Source of the DNA: Spongiibacter tropicus DSM 19543
GTDB taxonomy: Bacteria > Pseudomonadota > Gammaproteobacteria > Pseudomonadales > Spongiibacteraceae
Assembly (NCBI RefSeq): GCF_000420325.1
Contig: NZ_ATUS01000005.1
Span: forward strand, 207,355 to 271,354
Length of the DNA stretch: 64,000 bases
Direction: 5' to 3'
Positions 8,131 to 15,730 of the stretch are shown here, piece by piece. The notes beneath the pieces were generated by a model. That model was not told where the DNA came from, searched no databases, and saw nothing but the letters and a program-made list of their open reading frames with translations. The number at the start of each line of letters is the position of its first letter. Within the stretch, counting starts at the first letter, position 1. The position numbers were made by a program, and so were the translations under genes.

Positions 8131-9423
8131 TCATGTTGAAAACAGCGATTGATAGTGCGCCTGCACACTTTGCAGGTCGAGCTTGGACAGACCGCTGGAA
8201 AACCCAAACCACACATACAAGCCATTCAGGTCGCGAAACATGGGCGGCAGATAGCGCGGTGGCTCGATAATACCTTCCTGCATATAGCGATACAGTACCG
8301 GTACGTCATCCAGGCTCACCTTGCCCACAAACAGCAGGGGCAACAGCTGCGGGGCGTCGGCCAGAATGGCGCTGCGGATGAAGTTCACCGTTTCCACCAG
8401 TCCTTTCACATAGGACAGATCCTTGGTGAAGCAACTGCCGCCCGCCACCATGCCACCTCGGAACACCCGCTGAGCGATTTTGTAGCACTCGCGTTCATTC
8501 AGCCCCTGTGCCAGAAAATGACGGTAGACCTCGATAAAATCAGCGCCTCGCTCGGCCATATCGATGGCGACCACCCGGTCGCTGATCTTGCGTGCCCGGC
8601 CGGGGAAAGAGCTGAAGGTCAGTGTTTCGATCAACACTGCCAGTCCTTCCTGGAGTGCGGTAATACGTGGTGATCCGACACTCAGCCAGCTCGCCCAGGG
8701 TTGTGATCGACCGTTGAGAGTCGTGCCCACATGCACCCAGCCTTCGTGCACTTCCAGTACTTGCAGTTCCAGCTCGGAAAAATTGGCGTGGGTGTTCACC
8801 TTGATGCAGTCGCCCCCGGCAGAGGCGTCTGACACGATGCCATCAGACTCTTTGACGCTGAAGTTGCTGCCATCGAAAAAGGGCAGCAGTCGCTGCTGAA
8901 GCTGGCGGACGGCTTCATCGGCGGGAATGTTCTTGGGGTAGGGGGCGGAGAGGTGGTGAGCGGCGGGCAGCGAAAAGATATCGCAGAAGCGCTGTCCCAT
9001 CTCAATCAGAGGCGTCGTATCGCCATTCAGGGCGTCGCTTGCTGAGCCGTAGAGCTGTCGGCTGGCGGTGAGGAATGCTGGCGTGCCGCGGGCGGCGAGC
9101 AGCTCGGTAACACGCTGATACTGCTCGGCTGTTTCCCAAAGAATATGGCCCAGTGGATCCGCTTCGCCAAGACGGTTATGCAGTCGCTGCTGAAAGTCTG
9201 ACAGCTGGCGCTGCAACACTGCCGGTTCGAAATTCAGCGGGTTATTCTGCTGATAGAACGCACTGTCTATATCCGGCAGGCGCTGGGCATTGTTGGCAAA
9301 GAACGTCTGCTCGACCGACTGAGGCCACTTGATAGCATCAAGAATCAGTATCGGCTTTTGAATGGCAATCAATTCGTCTGATAGTTGGCGCAGTGTTTCG
9401 CGGTAGGTCTCGGTAACAGCCAT
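8131..9423 (-). CDS. DUF1704 (QEGLA-motif) protein, putative MATCAP-type metallopeptidase
   Basis: Conserved protein of the DUF1704/TIGR02421 family, often labelled flavohemoglobin-expression-modulating QEGLA protein; its biochemical role is not established in bacteria. The start at 9423 has AGGAT 5 bases upstream; an in-frame ATG at 9462 has no such signal. The key segment is VHEGWVHVGTTLNG, which holds HExxxH (His226, Glu227, His231), followed 28 residues later by LQEGLA with Glu259. This is the pattern of a zinc metallopeptidase with a downstream glutamate ligand. The eukaryotic DUF1704 proteins (MATCAP) are tubulin carboxypeptidases using HEXXXH. No signal peptide is visible, so it is probably cytosolic. 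The GNAT-C39 gene lies 35 bases upstream on the same strand and an ATP-grasp ligase is divergent, suggesting an amino-acid addition/removal system. Peptidase activity is inference. Confidence 0.85.
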   Translation of the reverse strand: MAVTETYRETLRQLSDELIAIQKPILILDAIKWPQSVEQTFFANNAQRLPDIDSAFYQQNNPLNFEPAVLQRQLSDFQQRLHNRLGEADPLGHILWETAEQYQRVTELLAARGTPAFLTASRQLYGSASDALNGDTTPLIEMGQRFCDIFSLPAAHHLSAPYPKNIPADEAVRQLQQRLLPFFDGSNFSVKESDGIVSDASAGGDCIKVNTHANFSELELQVLEVHEGWVHVGTTLNGRSQPWASWLSVGSPRITALQEGLAVLIETLTFSSFPGRARKISDRVVAIDMAERGADFIEVYRHFLAQGLNERECYKIAQRVFRGGMVAGGSCFTKDLSYVKGLVETVNFIRSAILADAPQLLPLLFVGKVSLDDVPVLYRYMQEGIIEPPRYLPPMFRDLNGLYVWFGFSSGLSKLDLQSVQAHYQSLFST

Positions 9424-9458
9424 AAAAGATCCTGTCTGTGGGGGCGACACGCCCATCC

Positions 9459-10598
9459 TCATCCGTGGCGTCGGTCGATGGCAAGCAGGCAGCGCAAGCG
9501 CCGCTTGCCGTAACTGGCCATGGTGCTGAACTGGTCCAGCGAAATCGGTACATGGCGGTAATCCGCCTCAGATTGCCAATCGCTGGCACTGTCGTCCAGC
9601 GATTGGCCGTTCTCGGTGTTGCTGTCGGGGTCGTTAATAAAAACAGTGTTGGCGCTGTTGCGACTGAGGTAAACCCAGTGTGGCTGCCGACGTCGGTCCA
9701 GTGCCCAGGTGCTGATCAGCGCTACCACGTGTTCATGACGACTCAATAGCTCAGCGAGCTGCCTGCGATCCAGTATGGCCTGCTGAATAGTGGCCGGGTA
9801 CGTCGCCAACTGCTCAAGAAAGTCGCTGTGCACCCGCTCCAGCAGCTCTCGCCGGTCTTCCCCGCGCACACTGTCAAGAAAAGGCGGAGTCAGGTCGTTG
9901 ATATACAGCGTGGTGTCAAAGCCTCTGCGCAGCGCTGCCAGCGCCAGCCCGTGAGGCGAGCAGCCGCCATGGCCGCGCCCCATAAAAATGGTGGTGGCTT
10001 CACGCCACAACTGTAATTCCTGACGTTGATTCAGGGCTTGAGTGGGGTCAAGTTGATGCATGGCCATCATCAGCGAGGCGGGGCCACAGGTAAATTCGGT
10101 GGTTTGGCGGTAGTAGGCCGGTGCCTGCTGCATGCCTTCTTTTGCGTGGCCGCGAAGCCGTTTTTCCATACGCAGGGCAGCCGCAGCATCCTCGTAATAG
10201 TCGGTCACCCGGTCAAAACGGCGATAGCCGCGCTGTTCGTATAGCGCGATGGCGGCACGGTTATCCTCACGCACCTCAAGCCGCAGAAACATACAGTTGC
10301 GCTGCCGGGCATGGTCTTCCGCGGCGTCCAGCAATTGCCCGGCAATGCCTCTGCCTCGGCAATCGGGGTGGACGGCCAATGAGTATAGGCGGGCGAGCAG
10401 TGTTCCGCGGCGAAACAGCAGCAAGGCATAGCCCCGCAATACCGCGTTTTCTTCCCAGACAAGCAGGTGATGAGCGCCGTCGTGGATAAAGGCCCGTAAG
10501 CTGCGGCGGGATAGTCGATCGCCCTCAAAGCATGCGGTTTCCAGCGCCAGCAAGGCGTTGAGGTCGCTCAAAGCCGCTTCGCGAATAGCGGGATTCAC
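9459..10598 (-). CDS. GNAT acetyltransferase - C39-like cysteine peptidase fusion
   Basis: Two-domain protein. Residues ~1-148 are a GNAT N-acyltransferase with the acetyl-CoA loop motif HPDCRGRGIAGQLL and the C-terminal ALYEQRGYRR. Residues ~160-375 are a papain-like C39-type domain with TEFTCGPASLMMAM (candidate nucleophile Cys171), PHWVYLS (His307) and FINDPDSN (Asp323), so the catalytic triad looks intact. The start is GTG at 10598 with only a weak Shine-Dalgarno. No ABC transporter or export signal is present, so it is not a classical bacteriocin-leader exporter. It heads a two-gene unit with the DUF1704 protein and is divergent from the RLAN-RimK ligase; this association suggests peptide or protein modification, but the substrate is unknown. 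Confidence 0.88.
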   Translation of the reverse strand: MNPAIREAALSDLNALLALETACFEGDRLSRRSLRAFIHDGAHHLLVWEENAVLRGYALLLFRRGTLLARLYSLAVHPDCRGRGIAGQLLDAAEDHARQRNCMFLRLEVREDNRAAIALYEQRGYRRFDRVTDYYEDAAAALRMEKRLRGHAKEGMQQAPAYYRQTTEFTCGPASLMMAMHQLDPTQALNQRQELQLWREATTIFMGRGHGGCSPHGLALAALRRGFDTTLYINDLTPPFLDSVRGEDRRELLERVHSDFLEQLATYPATIQQAILDRRQLAELLSRHEHVVALISTWALDRRRQPHWVYLSRNSANTVFINDPDSNTENGQSLDDSASDWQSEADYRHVPISLDQFSTMASYGKRRLRCLLAIDRRHG

Positions 10599-10811
10599 AC
10601 CGCTTGGCTCGGGGTAATGGACGCATTCATACTGGCAACCTGGTAGAGCGGCGGCGCCGCAAATATGGGCGGATCATACTGCGCAATATTTACTGACGAC
10701 AATCCGCAGTGATCACTTGTTTAGGGTAATAGTTGGCCGCAGAATGCGCGCCATTGAGCGGCCTGTTGCCCGCTCGCTCAGGGATGCCCGTTGGGCCAGG
10801 AGAGTTGCCGC
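10599..10811. promoter_or_regulatory. Divergent control region of the DUF1704/GNAT-C39/RimK cassette
   Basis: A 213-base gap separates two divergent starts and must hold both promoters. A perfect 10-base palindrome GCGGCGCCGC lies at 10651-10660 and an AT-rich stretch (CAATATTTACTGAC) follows at about 10683. No confident -35/-10 pair was assigned. Confidence 0.4.
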
Positions 10812-12275
10812 ATGTCCCGTTTTTTTGTGGTGGTTGATGATGTTCGCGACTGGGCGCCGTATTACCCCAGCAAGGATGTGATCAGCTTTGATGACTATCT
10901 GGCCTTGCCCGCTCAACGCGAGCGAGTGAGGGTGATTAACCTCTGTCGCTCTTACCGCTATTTGGGCAGCGGTTACTACTGCTCACTCCTGGCAGAGGCA
11001 CGCGGACACAATGTGTTGCCGTCGGTGAAAACCCTCAGCGACCTCGGCCGCAAATCCCTGTCAGCGATTCAGTGGGAGGGGGTCGATCCGGTGCTGAGGG
11101 AGCTGCCCGCCGGTGAAGAGGGACAGCAGCACAAGCTGCGCTGTTGGTTTGGCGACACCTTGGATGATGCCTACCGCGATGTCGGTCGCTCGGTGTTCAC
11201 GCATTTTCCCTGCCCGCTGCTTGAAATCACTCTGGAGTTTCGGCGTCGCTGGCGGCTGGAGAAGGTGCAGGCGGTCTCGCTGCGCGCCTTGAAATCCGCT
11301 GACGAGCAGGAGGCCTTTGCGACTACCTTTGAGCGCTTCAGTCGCAAAATGTGGCGCAAGCCGCCAGCGCGAAAAACCTTCCGCTACGACCTGGCGATTC
11401 TGGCTGATCCGGAAGAGGGGATGCCGCCCAGCGACAAGACGGCGCTGCGCAAGTTTATTCGAGCGGCAGAGCGACACGGCATTTCGGCTGAGCTGATTGG
11501 CAAGCGGGATTATCCCCGACTGGCTGAATATGACGCACTGTTTATTCGCGAGACCACATCGGTCAATCACCATACTTACCGCTTTGCCAAGCGTGCGGAA
11601 GCGGAGGGACTGGTGGTCATCGACGACTCCCAGTCCATTCTGCGTTGCACCAATAAAATCTACTTGGCTGACCTGTTGCGCAGCCATCGTCTGCCGGTGC
11701 CCGCGACGGAGTTCTTGCGGCGTGATCGTGACGGCGAGCTGGAGCGTCTGGTGACAACCTTGGGCTTGCCCATGGTATTGAAAGTGCCGGATGGGGCGTT
11801 TTCCAAGGGGGTGGTTAAGGTCGATACGATGGACGAATTGCGAGAGGAGAGCGCTCGTCTGCTGGACAAGTCGGCGCTGTTACTGGCGCAAGAGTTCATG
11901 TACACCGACTACGACTGGCGTATTGGTGTGCTCGATGGCAAGCCACTGTATGCCTGTCGTTACTATATGGTGCGCAAGCATTGGCAAATTTACCGCCACG
12001 GCAAGCGCAGCCAGTCAGGCGGCTTTGATGCGGTGCCCCTGGACGAGGTGCCGAAGGCCGTGCTGGATACGGCGGTGAGCGCCTGTGCACTGATCGGAAA
12101 AAGTTTTTACGGGGTTGATCTCAAGCAGAAGGGTGACCGGGTTGTGGTGATCGAAGTCAACGACAACCCCAGTGTGGATTCAGGCGTTGAGGACAAGCTG
12201 CTGGGGGATGCTTTGTACGATGCGTTGATGAAGGTGTTTTTGCAACGCATGGAAATGCGCGGTCGCAGAACATAA
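10812..12275 (+). CDS. RimK-family ATP-grasp ligase with RLAN N-terminal domain
   Basis: Predicted ATP-dependent carboxylate-amine ligase. The ATG at 10812 follows AGGAGAG with about 7 bases spacing. Residues ~1-170 (FFVVVDDVRDWAPYYPSKDV; INLCRSYRYLGSGYYCSLLA) match the RimK-like ATP-grasp N-terminal (RLAN) domain. Residues ~270-480 form the RimK-type ATP-grasp fold, with LPMVLKVPDGAFSKGVVKV (ATP-binding loop), LLAQEFMYTDYDWRIGVLDG and the metal-binding strand VIEVNDNPSVDSG. RimK relatives add glutamate to a protein C-terminus or make peptides, but this branch is uncharacterised. It is divergent from a GNAT-C39 fusion and a DUF1704 protein, together a probable modification cassette. A strong terminator follows. 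Confidence 0.9.
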   Translation: MSRFFVVVDDVRDWAPYYPSKDVISFDDYLALPAQRERVRVINLCRSYRYLGSGYYCSLLAEARGHNVLPSVKTLSDLGRKSLSAIQWEGVDPVLRELPAGEEGQQHKLRCWFGDTLDDAYRDVGRSVFTHFPCPLLEITLEFRRRWRLEKVQAVSLRALKSADEQEAFATTFERFSRKMWRKPPARKTFRYDLAILADPEEGMPPSDKTALRKFIRAAERHGISAELIGKRDYPRLAEYDALFIRETTSVNHHTYRFAKRAEAEGLVVIDDSQSILRCTNKIYLADLLRSHRLPVPATEFLRRDRDGELERLVTTLGLPMVLKVPDGAFSKGVVKVDTMDELREESARLLDKSALLLAQEFMYTDYDWRIGVLDGKPLYACRYYMVRKHWQIYRHGKRSQSGGFDAVPLDEVPKAVLDTAVSACALIGKSFYGVDLKQKGDRVVVIEVNDNPSVDSGVEDKLLGDALYDALMKVFLQRMEMRGRRT

Positions 12276-12277
12276 AA

Positions 12278-12301
12278 AAAACGGGCCGTCTGGCCCGTTT
12301 T
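12278..12301 (+). terminator. Bidirectional terminator between RimK-like gene and acyl-CoA dehydrogenase
   Basis: AAAACGGGCC and GGCCCGTTTT form a 10-bp stem with a GTCT loop. The A run on one side and T run on the other allow termination of both convergent transcripts. Confidence 0.9.
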
Positions 12302-12322
12302 CCGTATTGCTTAGCGGCGGTT

Positions 12323-13459
12323 TTAGTAGCCGCAGAGGCTGGCGTAGCGGTCGCGGTGGAAACCGCTGTTACCCAGCAGATGACTGGCCATGCGCGAGCG
12401 TTTCAGAAAGAAACCGATTTCCAGTTCATCCGTCACGCCAATGCCGCCGTGCATCTGTACCGCCTCGCTGGTGACCAGCTCAAACACGTCGTTCAGACGA
12501 GCCTTGGCCAGACTGGCGAGCTGGGGCATGTCCGGGCGCTTGTCGTCGATGGCTGACAGGGCGTCAAGCACCACCGATTTAGCCAGCTCCAGCTCGATGT
12601 ACATCAGTGATGCACGGTGTTGCAGGGCCTGGAAGGAGCCGATTTTGACGCCAAACTGCGAGCGCTCTTTCAGGTATTCCACGGTGCGTTGGAAGCACTC
12701 TTGAGCGCCACCCAGCATTTCAGCGGCCAGGCAGATACGGCCGCGGTCCAGTGCCGGTTCCAGCACAGGCCAGGCTTTGCCCAGTTCACCGATAAGCGCG
12801 TCGCTGCTGACCTCCACATCGAAATCGATGGCGGCGGCACCGCGACTGTCGGCCATGCGGCGGCGGTGTCGTGAAACCCCCTGGGCGTTCCCGTCCACCA
12901 GAAACAGGCTCAGACCTTCCGCTTCGCCGGCCTTGCCGCTGCTGCGGGCCAGCACGATCAATTTGTCGGCGCTGTAGCCGTCGGTGACAAGGCTCTTGCT
13001 GCCGCTGAGGCGATAGCCTGAGGCGGTCGCTTCGGCGCGCAGAACGGTGTCGAGCGGCGCATGGTGATTGCCTTCTTCCATGGCCAGCGCCAGTGTCAGC
13101 TCGCCGCTGGCGATTTTCGGCAACAGCGCCGCCTTCTGCTCGTCGCTGGCGCCGAGCATCAGGATGGATGCGCCCAGTACCACGGTGCTCATCAGGGGCG
13201 AGGCCGCCAGTACACGGCCGCTCTCTTCAATGACGGCGCCAAGGCCCATAAAGCCGAAATCGAGGCCGTCGTATTCTTCGGGCAGGACGATGCTTGCCCA
13301 ACCGAGTTCACACATCTGCTGCCAGTGTTCGCGGCTGTAGCCCATTTCATCGTCGCTGTCGCGCAGCTTGCGCAGGGCTTCGACGGGCATGTTCGCGCTC
13401 AGAAAATCCTTGGCGGTATCCTTGAGCAGGCGTTGTTCTTCATTCAGTACCAGTGCCAT
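12323..13459 (-). CDS. Acyl-CoA dehydrogenase family protein (smaller subunit-like)
   Basis: FAD enzyme family oxidising acyl-CoA to enoyl-CoA. The start MALVLNEEQRLLKDTAKDFL at 13459 is preceded by GGAGACC; upstream in-frame codons are ignored. Domains in order: N-terminal helical (to ~110), beta domain (ELTLALAMEEGNH; SGSKSLVTDG) and C-terminal helical with ERSQFGVKIGSFQALQHR, the FAD/dimer segment. 378 aa, typical. The usual EGT catalytic-glutamate motif near the C-terminus is replaced (QMHGGIGVTDE). It lies 16 bases downstream of a second acyl-CoA dehydrogenase; such tandem pairs often form heterotetramers (as in bacterial steroid catabolism), so the two products may be partner subunits. 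That is inference. Confidence 0.9.
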   Translation of the reverse strand: MALVLNEEQRLLKDTAKDFLSANMPVEALRKLRDSDDEMGYSREHWQQMCELGWASIVLPEEYDGLDFGFMGLGAVIEESGRVLAASPLMSTVVLGASILMLGASDEQKAALLPKIASGELTLALAMEEGNHHAPLDTVLRAEATASGYRLSGSKSLVTDGYSADKLIVLARSSGKAGEAEGLSLFLVDGNAQGVSRHRRRMADSRGAAAIDFDVEVSSDALIGELGKAWPVLEPALDRGRICLAAEMLGGAQECFQRTVEYLKERSQFGVKIGSFQALQHRASLMYIELELAKSVVLDALSAIDDKRPDMPQLASLAKARLNDVFELVTSEAVQMHGGIGVTDELEIGFFLKRSRMASHLLGNSGFHRDRYASLCGY

Positions 13460-13475
13460 TTCCGGTCTCCCTTTC

Positions 13476-14669
13476 TTACTGCTGAGGCAGGCCAAGGACA
13501 CGCTTGGCAATGATGTTCAATTGGACTTCCGAGGTGCCGCCGGCAATCGACAGGGCTTTGGAGAACAGCCAGCCGCGGGTGGTGAGATCTTCGTCTTCGT
13601 TGAAGCCATCACCGCCCCAGCCGAGGGCTTTATGCCCCAGCAGGGCAACCAGCAGCTCGTCTTTGCGCTTGGTTTCTTCGGTACCGACGTACTTCATGAT
13701 CAGCGGCACATTGCTGTCGGCCTGACCACTCATGCGCTCTTCAAACGTACGGAAGTGGGTGAGCCCCACGGCGCGGAAGGCCATCTCGTGACGGACCAGT
13801 TGGTCGCGCAATCCGGCGTCTTTGAGCTTGCCGTCGTCACCCAGACCGACGTACTCCAGTGCGGCTTGTACCGGCCCGAAGCTGGGAGCAGGGGTGTCGC
13901 CGCCCACTTCTGACATCAGTTTGCGTTCGTGCTTGAGCAGGGCCTTGGCCACTGACCAGCCCTGGTTCAGCTCGCTGACGAGGTTCTTCTTCGGCACTTT
14001 CACATTGTCGAAGAAGGTCTGACAAAACTCTGACTCGCCACTGATCAGCTCGATGGGCGTGGTGGTTACACCGGGATCGTCCATGTCGATCAGCAGGAAA
14101 CTGATTCCTTCCTGCTTTTTCGCGTCGGGGTCAGTGCGCACCAGACAGAAGATCCAGTCGGATTTATCGGCGTTAGTCGTCCAGATTTTGGAGCCATTGA
14201 CCAGGAAGTGGTCGCCCTTGTCCTCGGCCCGGGTTTGCAGGCTGGCAAGGTCGGAGCCCGCACCGGGTTCCGAGTAACCCTGACACCAGCGCGCGTCGCC
14301 GCGAACAATTTTGGGGATATGCTCGCGCTTCTGTTCTTCGTTGCCAAACTCCAACAGCGCGGGGCCAAGCATCCAGATACCCAGGTCGTAGAGCGGCGTG
14401 CGGCAGCCCAGCGCTTTCATTTCTTCGCGCAGGATTTTGGTTTGACGCTCGTCAAGACCGCCACCACCGTATTCGGTCGGCCAGTCAGGCACCGTCCAGC
14501 CCTTGTCGGCCATGCGCTCGAGCCACAGTCTGGCATCGTCGCTGGGGAAGGATTTATTGCGTCCGGCCCAAACCTGCTCGTCGCGGGTAATCGGCTTACG
14601 CTGTGATTCGGGGCAGTTGTCCTCCAGCCATTGGCGGACTTCGAGGCGGAATTGGTCCAGATCGGCCAC
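13476..14669 (-). CDS. Acyl-CoA dehydrogenase family protein (larger subunit-like)
   Basis: First gene of the tandem acyl-CoA dehydrogenase unit. The 397-residue protein has the N-terminal helical domain (WTVPDWPTEYGGGGLDERQ), the beta domain with WCQGYSEPGAGSDLASLQT and NGSKIWTTNADKSDW (flavin- and acyl-binding motifs of the family) and the C-terminal FSKALSIAGGTSEVQLNII. The residue equivalent to the catalytic Glu of medium-chain dehydrogenases is Gly here (AGGTSE), as in isovaleryl-like and FadE-like branches that place the base elsewhere. A Shine-Dalgarno (AGGAGAG) precedes the ATG. The substrate is unknown; pairing with 12323-13459 suggests a heteromeric enzyme on a bulky or branched acyl-CoA. 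Confidence 0.92.
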   Translation of the reverse strand: MADLDQFRLEVRQWLEDNCPESQRKPITRDEQVWAGRNKSFPSDDARLWLERMADKGWTVPDWPTEYGGGGLDERQTKILREEMKALGCRTPLYDLGIWMLGPALLEFGNEEQKREHIPKIVRGDARWCQGYSEPGAGSDLASLQTRAEDKGDHFLVNGSKIWTTNADKSDWIFCLVRTDPDAKKQEGISFLLIDMDDPGVTTTPIELISGESEFCQTFFDNVKVPKKNLVSELNQGWSVAKALLKHERKLMSEVGGDTPAPSFGPVQAALEYVGLGDDGKLKDAGLRDQLVRHEMAFRAVGLTHFRTFEERMSGQADSNVPLIMKYVGTEETKRKDELLVALLGHKALGWGGDGFNEDEDLTTRGWLFSKALSIAGGTSEVQLNIIAKRVLGLPQQ

Positions 14670-14912
14670 GTCGCTCTCCTGTAGTTTCTAGTGTGGTGGG
14701 GCGCTGGGCGCCGCTATAACAGGTGTTTTTTTCTGCGGGCCAGCTTATCTCAGCCGTGTCGCAAGGCAAGGGCCAAACACGTCACCGGGACTAACATATT
14801 CGGTCACTTTCCCCCCGGCACCCTGCGCCTCCTACAAACGGGTGTTTCCCCGCGCAGCGAGCACTGCTATTTCTGTCAACCTTGTACACGACAACAATAA
14901 AACAGGAACACC

Positions 14913-15659
14913 ATGAAACGATTCGAAAATAAAAATGTATTGGTCACCGGCGCTGGCTCGGGGATTGGGCGTGCAGCGGCGCAGCGGATTGCAGCAGAAG
15001 GCGGTCGGGTGCTGTGTGCCGACATCAATGCCAAGGGGATTGACGCAGTGGTTGCCGAGATTGCCGAGGCCGGTGGTAGTGCCGAAGCTATGGTGTTTGA
15101 TCTCTCCCGCGAGGGGGACGCAGAGCGCAGTGTGGCCAAGGTGCGGGAGTGGGGGCAGTTGGATGCTGTGGTCAATATGGCCGGCATCTTGCGCTTTGCC
15201 AATGCCCACGAAACTCCGCTGGATGTGTGGCAGCAGATCATCAACGTCAATCTCACGGGCACGTTCATGCTGTGCAAGGCCGCGCTGCCTTCGCTGATTG
15301 AAAGTAAAGGGGCACTGATTAATGCGGCGTCGACCGCGTCGCTCAAAGGTCTGCCCTGGGGTGTGGCCTACGGTGCTAGCAAAGGCGGTGTGCTGGCGCT
15401 GACTCGCAGTATTGCCGTGGAATATGCCAAGCGCGGGGTGCGGGCAAACTGTGTGTGTCCCGGAGATATTCAAACGGGCATGGTGGATGGCCTGGCCTTT
15501 CCCGACGATGCCGATTTCAGCCTGCTGAGCCGTATCACCTCGCTGTCTGGTGCCAAGGGCCCCGACGTCGTGGCCGGGGTCATCGCCATGCTGGCGTCGG
15601 ATGACGGTACGCATATCAATGGCGAAGAAATTCGTGTCGACGGCGGGATGCTCGCCTAG
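14913..15659 (+). CDS. SDR-family NAD(P)-dependent oxidoreductase
   Basis: Classical short-chain dehydrogenase/reductase, 248 aa. The cofactor motif TGAGSGIG is at residues 12-19. Asp37 after the second strand (VLCADIN) favours NAD(H). The catalytic residues are Ser140, Tyr153 and Lys157 (YGASKGG), and the C-terminus INGEEIRVDGGMLA is typical. The ATG follows AGGA. It is divergent from the acyl-CoA dehydrogenase pair across 243 bases and lies 71 bases before glycerol kinase. The alcohol or ketone substrate cannot be told from sequence. Confidence 0.92.
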   Translation: MKRFENKNVLVTGAGSGIGRAAAQRIAAEGGRVLCADINAKGIDAVVAEIAEAGGSAEAMVFDLSREGDAERSVAKVREWGQLDAVVNMAGILRFANAHETPLDVWQQIINVNLTGTFMLCKAALPSLIESKGALINAASTASLKGLPWGVAYGASKGGVLALTRSIAVEYAKRGVRANCVCPGDIQTGMVDGLAFPDDADFSLLSRITSLSGAKGPDVVAGVIAMLASDDGTHINGEEIRVDGGMLA

Positions 15660-15730
15660 ACGGTGCTTGTGCCACGCTGCCCTGCTGAGTACGCTTGCCT
15701 GTAACGAAAAGTACAGGGGAGAGGGCGCCG

